From positions 59,259 to 123,258 of the forward strand of contig JAFSSM010000008.1 of the NCBI GenBank assembly GCA_017451025.1: a stretch of 64,000 bases of DNA. Direction: 5' to 3'. The position numbers and the translations under genes were made by a program. Within the stretch, counting starts at the first letter, position 1. Each line of letters opens with the position of its first letter. This DNA is from Synergistaceae bacterium (GTDB lineage: Bacteria; Synergistota; Synergistia; Synergistales; Aminobacteriaceae). The notes under the pieces are model-generated. The model was given only the letters and a program-made list of their open reading frames with translations. It had not been told where the DNA came from and made no database searches. Positions 57,292 through 64,000 of the stretch are shown here, in pieces.

Positions 57292-57902
57292 TGCACATAA
57301 TCAGCGCACTCACTCAATGGCTCGTCGACACAATCGGCAGAATGGGCTACACAGGAATAATTTCGCTGATGTTTCTTGAGTCGTCGTTCTTCCCGTTTCC
57401 CAGTGAAGTAGTAATGCCTCCTGCAGGCTATCTTGCATGGAAGGGCGAAATGTCATTAGTCCTGGTTCTGCTGTCCGGACTTGCCGGGAGTATACTCGGT
57501 GCGCTTTTCAACTATTGGGTAGCTGTGAAATTCGGTCGTCCTTTTCTGCTGAGGTGGGGCAAGTATTTCTTTGTGTCTAAGGAAAGCGTGGACAAGGCAG
57601 ATGAATTTTTCCTCAAGCACGGACACATCAGCACACTTGTCGGACGACTTCTGCCGGTTATAAGGCAATACATATCCCTTCCTGCCGGAATTGCGCGAAT
57701 GCCCCTGAAAATCTTTACGCTCTATACGTCAATCGGTGCCGGAGCGTGGGTGATAGTTCTGACGTTTGCGGGCTATCTTCTGGGCGAACATCAGGACCTG
57801 CTCAAGGAATACCTGCACGTAATAACGATAGGCTGTGTCCTTCTGGCCTGCGCAATCGCCGGTGTGTATGTTCTCTATTTGCGGAGAAAGAAGCATTCAT
57901 GA
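57291..57902 (+). CDS. DedA-family membrane protein
   Basis: 203 residues with about five hydrophobic segments. Family motifs: [43 protein letters not shown] and [20 protein letters not shown]. Many homologues act as lipid (undecaprenyl phosphate or phospholipid) flippases. Sits between glpX and comM with overlapping ends, so expression is coupled. Confidence 0.9.
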   Translation: MHIISALTQWLVDTIGRMGYTGIISLMFLESSFFPFPSEVVMPPAGYLAWKGEMSLVLVLLSGLAGSILGALFNYWVAVKFGRPFLLRWGKYFFVSKESVDKADEFFLKHGHISTLVGRLLPVIRQYISLPAGIARMPLKIFTLYTSIGAGAWVIVLTFAGYLLGEHQDLLKEYLHVITIGCVLLACAIAGVYVLYLRRKKHS

Positions 57903-59407
57903 GCGGCATTCCTGGTATAACGCTTAAAGGTATAGAAGCTCTTCCTGTTGAGGTCGAAGTCGAAATCACGGGAGGGCTTTTTGCGATAAGCATAGTCGGA
58001 CTGCCTGACGTGGCCGTGCGCGAGTCGAAGGAGAGAGTCAGGGCGGCACTGCGTTCACTTGGTCTGAACCTGAAGGGCAGAATCTCGGTGAATCTTGCAC
58101 CTGCTGACATTCCGAAGGAGGGCGGCCTGCTCGATGTGCCCATAGCTCTGGGAATGCTTCAGGCAAACGGATACTTGAAGGATTACCCGCGGGCGTTGTA
58201 CATGGGTGAACTTGCGCTAGACGGCAGGCTCCGGAGAGTCAGAGGTGCAGTTCCTGCGGCGTTTCTTGCGCGTGAAATGGGAGTGCCGCTCTACCTTCCG
58301 AGTGAGAACGCAGAAGAAGTTGCACTCGTCCCCGGAGTCGAAGCATATTGTGCAGACAATCTTGGTGAACTGGTTATGACCCTGCAGGGTGAAGAACCGC
58401 CCCAACCAGTACCCCCTGCATTTATCCCGGAAATGCCCGTTAATGCTGACCCTGATTTTGCGGACATCAAGGGGCAGAGGCAGGCACGGAGAGCAGCAGA
58501 GATTGCCGCCGCAGGCCATCATAATCTTCTGCTTGTAGGTTCGCCGGGAAGCGGAAAGACCATGATCGCGAAAGCTATTGCCGGGATTCTGCCGCCCCTT
58601 AATGACACAGAACTTGTCGAGACATTATTAGTTCGCAGCACTTTGGGCATGGACACAAAGCCCACAAGAATACGTCCGTTCAGGATAGTCCACTTCACAG
58701 CAAGTACAGTTTCGGTTTGCGGCGGAGGCAATAACCTTATGCCCGGTGAAGTATCGCTCGCGCACAGAGGAGTGCTCTTTCTGGATGAGTACACCGAGTT
58801 CAAGCGGGACTTGACCGAAAGCCTGAGAGCACCTGTTGAGGACGGGACTATCACGGTAAGCAGAGCAACAGGTACAGTGAGTTATCCGTCTAGGGTGCTG
58901 TTAGTCCTTGCCGCAAATCCATGTGCCTGCGGTTATCACGGGGATCCGGTGATTAACTGCAAGTGCAGCCCGACAGACATTGAACGTTACAGGCGCAAAC
59001 TTTCCGGGCCTATTATTGACAGGATTGACCTGCAGGTTCAAGTACCCAGACTGACTCCGTCTGAACTTCTGGCACTTGGCGGCAAGGAAGAACCGCAGGA
59101 ATCAAGTGCTGTGATTCGTGAGCGGGTGATTAATGCCCGAAAAATGCAGGAGGACAGGTGGCGCGAATACGGCCTGACCTGCAACGCTGAGATACCGGAA
59201 AAATTGGTGAAGAGGTGTTTGGTTCTGTCTGAGGCAGACCGGGATTATCTGGCTATGATGGCCGCAAAAATGAACTTGTCGGGACGCGGATTGAGCAGGG
59301 TGCTCAAAGTTTCTAGGACTATTGCGGACATAGCAGGTGATGAGGACATCCAGAAAAAGCACATCGCCGAAGCATTGACTTACCGCCAGCTTTACGGCAG
59401 AGGATAA
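57899..59407 (+). CDS. comM: YifB/ComM-family AAA+ (Mg-chelatase-like) ATPase
   Basis: 502 residues. N-terminal Lon-protease-like S16 fold region ([41 protein letters not shown]), then Walker [16 protein letters not shown], Walker [13 protein letters not shown], sensor NPCACG with a Cys-rich finger ([14 protein letters not shown]), and C-terminal [14 protein letters not shown]. ComM is a hexameric helicase that aids branch migration in transformation. Start ATG overlaps the dedA stop (ATGA); upstream frame is read-in. Confidence 0.93.
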   Translation: MSGIPGITLKGIEALPVEVEVEITGGLFAISIVGLPDVAVRESKERVRAALRSLGLNLKGRISVNLAPADIPKEGGLLDVPIALGMLQANGYLKDYPRALYMGELALDGRLRRVRGAVPAAFLAREMGVPLYLPSENAEEVALVPGVEAYCADNLGELVMTLQGEEPPQPVPPAFIPEMPVNADPDFADIKGQRQARRAAEIAAAGHHNLLLVGSPGSGKTMIAKAIAGILPPLNDTELVETLLVRSTLGMDTKPTRIRPFRIVHFTASTVSVCGGGNNLMPGEVSLAHRGVLFLDEYTEFKRDLTESLRAPVEDGTITVSRATGTVSYPSRVLLVLAANPCACGYHGDPVINCKCSPTDIERYRRKLSGPIIDRIDLQVQVPRLTPSELLALGGKEEPQESSAVIRERVINARKMQEDRWREYGLTCNAEIPEKLVKRCLVLSEADRDYLAMMAAKMNLSGRGLSRVLKVSRTIADIAGDEDIQKKHIAEALTYRQLYGRG

Positions 59408-59409
59408 AA

Positions 59410-59441
59410 AAACAGCCCCCGTTTTTGCTTGAGGGCTGTTT
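59410..59441. terminator. Bidirectional terminator between comM and Wzz gene
   Basis: AAACAGCCC (59410-59418) pairs with GGGCTGTTT (59433-59441) between convergent genes. Confidence 0.85.
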
Positions 59442-59447
59442 ACTCCG

Positions 59448-60641
59448 TTAATCGTCTTCGTCTTCGTAATAATGTTCTTCCTGTCTGCGGCGTTCACGTC
59501 TTAGAGCGTTTATGTGTTCGGCCAGGAATGCCCAGAATACCCCGATCACAAATCCCGCCGCTGTCCCTAGAAGAACCATTCTCCTGCGCTTAGGACCATA
59601 TTTTTCGTCGGGAGGAGTCGCAGGGTCAACTATCTGGATTGTCGATAAGTCGTTAGCCTCCGTGAACTTCGCATTCTCGTACTGCCTAAGCATCATCTCG
59701 TACTTGGTCGTCGCAAAACGCACTGACCTCATATAACGCTGATACTCTATTCCCAGTTCCGGTACCTGCCCGATTGACGCAAACAAATCACCCGAAGGTA
59801 TACGGCCAAGCCTGTCTGCTTTCTGCTGTTCCTCCTCGAGTTTGCGCAGCTCACGGTTCATTGCTTCAAGCTCAGAATACAGCACCCTAAGTTTTGGGTT
59901 GTCCTGCCGCGCATAACTCTTCATCGCAGAAATTTCGACGTTCTTGCTGGCTATCCTGCTCCTGAGGTTGCTTATTGAGGTAAGCAGTGCTCCGGTCTGT
60001 GACTCTAGGGCGACTACTCCTTTGGACTGCTGGTAGGCTATCATTTCGTTTTCTGCTTCGGTCAATTCCTGCTGTGCCTGCGCAAGCTGATCCTCGAAAA
60101 ATTTACGCTTCTGCTGGGCATCGATTAGTGCAAGTTCCTGCATCTTGTTCTGCATTGCCACAACAAAAGCATTAGCCATTTCCGCCGCACGGTCCGGTGA
60201 TGTGCTGATGTATGCTATGCCGATTATTCCGCTTCCGTCCTCGTTGGTCTCAAGCCCCGCTAGAACAGTTGTACGTGCCTTCATCCTAATATCCGTGCTT
60301 AACTCTTCCATCAGGTTAAACTTCTCGATTATTGCATCGACCACCGAGTCAGATTTCAGTATGCCTAGCATCATTCTTCCGCTGGTTATTCCTGTGGGAA
60401 TACCTATAAAGTCCGCAAGGCCTCCCAGCTGGGAAAGGAAGCCTCCTCCTGTGCTTCCGCCTCTCTGCGGAGGGATTATGCGGCATTCAGCCCTGTAGGT
60501 CAGCGGTGCAAGCAATGCCCTGATAAGCGACACCGAGAAGAACAGCAGAGTCAGAAAAACTATCAGCCACTTCCTGCGCCATATTGTGTTGAAAATATCA
60601 AGCAGGGATAATTCCTGTTCCTGCTCGTCCTCATAATTCAT
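59448..60641 (-). CDS. Wzz/chain-length-determinant-type polysaccharide co-polymerase
   Basis: 397 residues. N-terminal membrane helix (WLIVFLTLLFFSVSLI), a long periplasmic region with coiled coil (residues about 190-265), the Pro-rich motif VDPATPPDEKYGPKRRR before a C-terminal membrane helix (GTAAGFVIGVFWAFLAEH). No kinase domain, so of the O-antigen/capsule regulator type without the Wzc kinase. A short acidic C-terminal tail (YYEDEDD) follows. Monocistronic. Confidence 0.9.
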   Translation of the reverse strand: MNYEDEQEQELSLLDIFNTIWRRKWLIVFLTLLFFSVSLIRALLAPLTYRAECRIIPPQRGGSTGGGFLSQLGGLADFIGIPTGITSGRMMLGILKSDSVVDAIIEKFNLMEELSTDIRMKARTTVLAGLETNEDGSGIIGIAYISTSPDRAAEMANAFVVAMQNKMQELALIDAQQKRKFFEDQLAQAQQELTEAENEMIAYQQSKGVVALESQTGALLTSISNLRSRIASKNVEISAMKSYARQDNPKLRVLYSELEAMNRELRKLEEEQQKADRLGRIPSGDLFASIGQVPELGIEYQRYMRSVRFATTKYEMMLRQYENAKFTEANDLSTIQIVDPATPPDEKYGPKRRRMVLLGTAAGFVIGVFWAFLAEHINALRRERRRQEEHYYEDEDD

Positions 60642-60683
60642 GTTGACATCATTCCTTCCGTAATTTTGCGTGTGATTATAACA

Positions 60684-61373
60684 TTATGCCTCGTACAGGA
60701 CACGAATACATGCATCACTAAGTGCCTTCAGGCTCGAAACCTGACGTTCAAGCGGAAGCCCGGAAGCCTCATAAGCGAGCGGCAGTTCCGTACAGCCCAT
60801 AGTTACGGGCACATCACGTTCGCCCCAAAGCTCAAGCACAACTTCCTTCATGGTCTCTCCGGCTGCCTTCATGTCTCCAGCCTTTACCTGCCTGACGCAT
60901 TTCTGGACCCTCTCCTGCTGTTCAGGCGAAGGCTTCAGGAAATGATAGTGCATCTTCTCCGCACAGGCAGGGTAGATTAAACTTTTCTGCGTCCCGTCAG
61001 TCGCGAGAAGCCACGAACAATTGCCCTTGCTGAGTTCTTTTGCGGCCTCAACTGTAGCTTCGACGATGTGGATTAACGGCACGGGCAGTTCGTCCCTGAA
61101 TCTGTCGATGAAGTAGTGAGCTGTGTTGCAGGGTACAGCCAGAACATCAGCTCCCCATTCCGCGAGCTGCAGCAGGTTCTTCCTGATGACCGGCAGAGGG
61201 TCCGGGCCAAGTCCCATAAGTCCGTCGCTTCTGTCTGGTGTTTCAGGGTCAGAGAGCATGATAATTTTGGGGTGCTGTGAGTCGTTTTCTGCAGGACAGT
61301 CCCGCGCGAGAATGCGGAGAAACTCAGCACACGCCGCAGGTCCCATTCCTCCGAGTACTCCGAGTGTCTGCAT
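60684..61373 (-). CDS. Aspartate/glutamate racemase family protein
   Basis: 229 residues. Both catalytic cysteines present: VPCNTAHYFID and TMGCTELPLAY; N-terminal TLGVLGGMGPAACAEF. Interconverts L- and D-Asp or Glu, which could feed peptidoglycan or D-amino-acid metabolism. GGAGG before the ATG. Divergent from cstA. Exact substrate not decidable by eye. Confidence 0.88.
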   Translation of the reverse strand: MQTLGVLGGMGPAACAEFLRILARDCPAENDSQHPKIIMLSDPETPDRSDGLMGLGPDPLPVIRKNLLQLAEWGADVLAVPCNTAHYFIDRFRDELPVPLIHIVEATVEAAKELSKGNCSWLLATDGTQKSLIYPACAEKMHYHFLKPSPEQQERVQKCVRQVKAGDMKAAGETMKEVVLELWGERDVPVTMGCTELPLAYEASGLPLERQVSSLKALSDACIRVLYEA

Positions 61374-61468
61374 AGCAATACCTCCTTCTTAGAATGCTTG
61401 ATTTAATTCATGAATGGACTAAAATTCTGTTATCCATACTACCACAAATTAGGAAGGGAGAAATATTA

Positions 61469-63001
61469 ATGTATTCATTTTTAGGCGGCCTGGTGCTTCT
61501 GATACTGGGCTATCTTATTTATGGTGCAATCGTCAACGCGATTTTCGGGCCTGACGACAGAGAGACTCCTTGCGTAAAACACCCTGACGGTGTTGACTTC
61601 GTGCCTATTTCTGCCGGGAGGGCATTTCTGATTCAGCTGCTCAACATTGCGGGCTTAGGGCCTATATTCGGAGCACTGACCGGAGCAATCTGGGGGCCGC
61701 AGGTTTACCTCTGGATAGTCTTCGGAACGATTTTTGCGGGAGCAGTCCACGATTACCTTGTTGGAATGCTCTCGATCAGGAATGACGGCGCGAGCGTCTC
61801 GGAGATTACGGGAAAATATCTCGGCGGGTTCATGCTTCAGGTAATGAGGCTGTTTTCGGTGGTACTGCTCGTGATGGTCGGCGTGGTCTTCATGGTTGGA
61901 CCGGCAGGGCTTCTCGCGTTGATGCTTACTCAGGGAACTAGCGGTGCTGTAGGTGCGGCTGGCGGTGCTCCTGCTCTGTTCATGGGCTACGGTGCGGCGG
62001 ACTGGACGAAGATTCTCACCGTCGTAATCCTTGTGTACTACTTCCTGGCTACACTTCTTCCCATCGATAAGGTCATCGGCAAAATCTACCCTGTGTTCGG
62101 TCTGTGCTTAATCTTCATGGCAATCGGTATCGGCGGAATGACCGTGTACAATCACATTCAGGGAACAAAGCCCATGATTGAACTTTGGGAAGGCCTGTAC
62201 AACATGCACCCGAAGGCTGACACAATGCCTATATGGCCGTTAATGTTCATCACGGTTGCGTGCGGAGCAATTTCCGGCTTCCACGCTACGCAGTCCCCGA
62301 TGATGGCGAGATGCTTAACGTCAGAACGTCAGGGTCGCTTTGTGTTTTACGGCGCAATGGTGGCAGAGGGAATTATCGCGCTTATCTGGGCTTCTGCTGG
62401 TATAGCGTTCTACAATGCGACTGACGGCGGCTTCTCAACGGCCGGGCTTCTTGCTGTCGGCGGCGGGAACTCAACGAGCGTCTACCAGATTTCGGTCGGA
62501 CTTCTCGGGCCTATAGGAAGTATTCTCGCACTGCTGGGAGTCGTTGCGTGCCCGATTACGTCAGGTGATACTGCGTTCAGGAGTGCTCGTCTGACTCTCG
62601 CTGACTGGTTCAAGATTGACCAGAAGGGATTTGCTCCCAGACTGGCACTTGCCCTTCCGTTACTGGCGGCAGGCTACGCAATCTCCTTCCTGGACTACGG
62701 AATCGTATGGCGTTATTTCTCGTGGTCAAACCAGACCCTCGCTATGATCGCTCTGTGGGCAGGTGCAGTGTATCTTGCGCGTAACGTCGGTTCAGGCAAG
62801 GGATTCATTGCGGCAATACCTGCAGCGTTCATGTCTGCGGTGAGCATAACCTACTTCTGCATTGCGCCGGAGTGCTACCTTATGCTTGAGCGCAACATGG
62901 CCTACGGCATCGGCATAATCGCGGCAATGCTGTTCTTCGCGATTTACTGGATCAGGGTGTTTGTGCCCGCGTCAAAGGCCGACAAGCTGAAGAAGGCATA
63001 A
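61469..63001 (+). CDS. cstA: CstA-family peptide/pyruvate transporter
   Basis: Multi-span inner-membrane carrier; CstA-family members import peptides or pyruvate under starvation. 510 residues, shorter than the E. coli protein. Seen: GPIFGALTGAIWGPQVYLWIVFGTIFAGAVHDYLVGMLS, ACGAISGFHATQSPMMARCL, and ITSGDTAFRSARLTLADW. Start ATG 61469 with AAGGGA; an upstream in-frame ATG is rejected. Four bases before copZ. Confidence 0.92.
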   Translation: MYSFLGGLVLLILGYLIYGAIVNAIFGPDDRETPCVKHPDGVDFVPISAGRAFLIQLLNIAGLGPIFGALTGAIWGPQVYLWIVFGTIFAGAVHDYLVGMLSIRNDGASVSEITGKYLGGFMLQVMRLFSVVLLVMVGVVFMVGPAGLLALMLTQGTSGAVGAAGGAPALFMGYGAADWTKILTVVILVYYFLATLLPIDKVIGKIYPVFGLCLIFMAIGIGGMTVYNHIQGTKPMIELWEGLYNMHPKADTMPIWPLMFITVACGAISGFHATQSPMMARCLTSERQGRFVFYGAMVAEGIIALIWASAGIAFYNATDGGFSTAGLLAVGGGNSTSVYQISVGLLGPIGSILALLGVVACPITSGDTAFRSARLTLADWFKIDQKGFAPRLALALPLLAAGYAISFLDYGIVWRYFSWSNQTLAMIALWAGAVYLARNVGSGKGFIAAIPAAFMSAVSITYFCIAPECYLMLERNMAYGIGIIAAMLFFAIYWIRVFVPASKADKLKKA

Positions 63002-63005
63002 CGTC

Positions 63006-63221
63006 ATGAAGAAGGTTGTGTATGTTGAAGGAATGGGCTGCCAGAACTGCGTGAAGCACGTTAAGGAAGCACTTGAAGGACTTGATGGAGTGAAAGGTGC
63101 TGAAGTGAGTCTTGATGCAGGTACGGCGGTAATAACGCTCGGTAAGGAAGTTGCTGACGAAGCGATAAAGTCAGCGATTGACGAGGCAGGTTACGACGTG
63201 GCCAAGATAGAGGCAGCGTAA
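63006..63221 (+). CDS. Heavy-metal-associated (CopZ-like) protein
   Basis: 71 residues; one HMA domain with the metal motif GMGCQNC and the usual IDEAGYDV end. Binds copper(I) or a like ion and usually hands it to a P-type ATPase, which is absent here. Four bases after cstA, so co-transcribed, an odd partner for a transporter. Confidence 0.9.
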   Translation: MKKVVYVEGMGCQNCVKHVKEALEGLDGVKGAEVSLDAGTAVITLGKEVADEAIKSAIDEAGYDVAKIEAA

Positions 63222-63320
63222 GAACTGAAAGAATTTGCGGGGCAGGCTGAGGAATTGCGGCCTGTCCTGTTTTTTGGACTGCGTTCACCATCCTCATATA
63301 TTTATCACACACACAGCCAC

Positions 63321-63353
63321 AAAAAAGCCCCCTCAAAGTTCGAGGGGGTTTTT
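63321..63353. terminator. Bidirectional terminator after copZ-like gene
   Basis: CCCCCTC (63328-63334) pairs with GAGGGGG (63342-63348), with A-run before and T-run after. Confidence 0.88.
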
Positions 63354-63376
63354 ACTATAGGATGTTGTGCTTTGTC

Positions 63377-64000
63377 CTAACGCTTTTTCGCTATCATTGC
63401 CGCAAGGGCCGCCAGTGCCAACGCTCCAAATCCTGCGTCGCATCCGCCGCCGCTTGCATTCCAGTCCTCGCCGACTTCTCCGCCAGGCTCGTTGTTATTG
63501 CCGGGCTGGTCTGTGCCGGGCTCATCAGTACCAGGCTCTTCCGTCCCAACCTCAGAGGTCGTGATTACCGGTGCATACTCTACTCCTGCTTCCATGTACG
63601 CCGCAACGTTAATCTCCTGATTATCCTCTTCGGTGTACTCGATCTGTTCACCGTCCTTGTTCAGGAATATTGCGTCGCTGTCGCCCTCGTCGTCGTCTGC
63701 CGCGTAGAAGCCCGATGCTCTCGGCCCTCTGCGGTTCATGCGCATGTGAATCCTGCTCCGTCTCGGAAGGTTCAGCTTAACACTGAACACATAGACCTTC
63801 GACTCGGTAACGATCATAAGCGGGAGAACTACTGCTGCCTGCTCTCCTTCGGGAACATCGCCCTCCTGAAGGTCGGTCGTGCTTCTCTCTACGGTCTGGC
63901 CGTCAAACGCCGCAACGTCTACTCCAGCAAGAGAATTACCGAACACAGCCTGCAGGAAGTTCATTATCGTGTTGACCACTGCATCGTTCGCGAGGTCAAC
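63377..64000 (-). CDS. Secreted protein with Synerg-CTERM-type tail (5' end outside window)
   Basis: The frame runs open to the window edge (reading ...VDLANDAVVNTIMNFLQ), so the N-terminus and any signal peptide lie beyond 64000. Visible 207 residues: a beta-rich region (AAVVLPLMIVTESKVYVFSVKLN), an acidic stretch, a TSEVGTEEPGTDEPGTDQPG linker, then NASGGGCDAGFGALALAALAAMIAKKR-like end, the same Gly-Cys plus helix plus basic pattern as the surface protein and the subtilase. The GTG at 63979 is internal. Function unknown. Confidence 0.8.
   Translation of the reverse strand, partial: VDLANDAVVNTIMNFLQAVFGNSLAGVDVAAFDGQTVERSTTDLQEGDVPEGEQAAVVLPLMIVTESKVYVFSVKLNLPRRSRIHMRMNRRGPRASGFYAADDDEGDSDAIFLNKDGEQIEYTEEDNQEINVAAYMEAGVEYAPVITTSEVGTEEPGTDEPGTDQPGNNNEPGGEVGEDWNASGGGCDAGFGALALAALAAMIAKKR

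Noticed and set aside
57746..57898. Upstream extension of the comM frame
   Set aside because: It overlaps dedA by 150 bases and the family starts at [13 protein letters not shown] sequence; ATG 57899 has a ribosome binding site.

Overview
The window reads as chromosome of an anaerobic, outer-membrane-bearing bacterium of the Synergistota, probably a gut or rumen Synergistaceae. The strongest pointer is a shared C-terminal tail (small/Ser/Gly-rich segment, then Gly-Cys-(Asn/Asp), a hydrophobic helix and a basic end) on three secreted proteins at 9267-12959, 50968-52467 and 63377-64000. It matches the sorting signal described for this phylum (Synerg-CTERM). HrcA/CIRCE heat-shock control, TRAP transport, CstA and many anaerobe-type radical SAM enzymes fit. 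The gene content is mostly core chromosome with several accessory modules. No tRNA, rRNA operon, IS element, prophage or CRISPR array was seen.

Layout. 1-4.8 kb: trmFO (cut by the window edge), a cobalamin methyltransferase, RNase P RNA, an SKI2-like helicase and a formate/nitrite channel. 4.8-8.0 kb (minus): prmA, an MtaB-type methylthiotransferase and a short Hsp70-like ATPase, in overlapping frames. 8.0-13.9 kb: CapA-like protein, a 1230-residue surface protein and mazG. 13.9-18.3 kb: a leader with a terminator-like hairpin, an ATP-grasp ligase and a complete TRAP transporter. 18.4-24.7 kb: a biotin-dependent carboxyltransferase subunit, then phoH-pgpH-ybeY-CNNM. 24.8-29.8 kb: a secreted alpha/beta hydrolase, then a partner-switching signalling operon in which two of three genes are interrupted. 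29.9-33.3 kb: hrcA-grpE-dnaK. 33.4-35.2 kb: a glycosyltransferase and a radical SAM protein. 35.3-43.2 kb (minus): one operon, Mrr-like repeat protein - rimO - STAS/kinase fusion - pgpA - cinA - recA. 43.2-48.8 kb: polysaccharide deacetylase, and a minus-strand redox operon (ABM-cupin, hydrolase, CMD protein, SUMF/flavodoxin fusion, CcdA). 48.8-50.9 kb: groESL. 51-52.9 kb: a secreted subtilase preceded by a free-standing propeptide-like protein. 53-64 kb: PBP1A, glpX-dedA-comM, a Wzz-type protein, an Asp/Glu racemase, cstA-copZ and a truncated surface protein.

The most unusual items are: (i) heptanucleotide tandem repeats at four places, one inside RNase P RNA and one translated into the N-terminus of the MtaB-type protein; (ii) an Mrr-type nuclease with altered catalytic residues and about 480 residues of 34-residue acidic repeats between its two domains, heading the recA operon; (iii) a signalling operon with a frameshifted STAS gene and an in-frame amber codon in an ATPase/cyclic-nucleotide-domain gene; (iv) a protease plus separate propeptide-like inhibitor pair; (v) near-cognate or missing start codons behind good ribosome binding sites. 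All judgments come from reading the sequence by eye; no database search or statistics were run.
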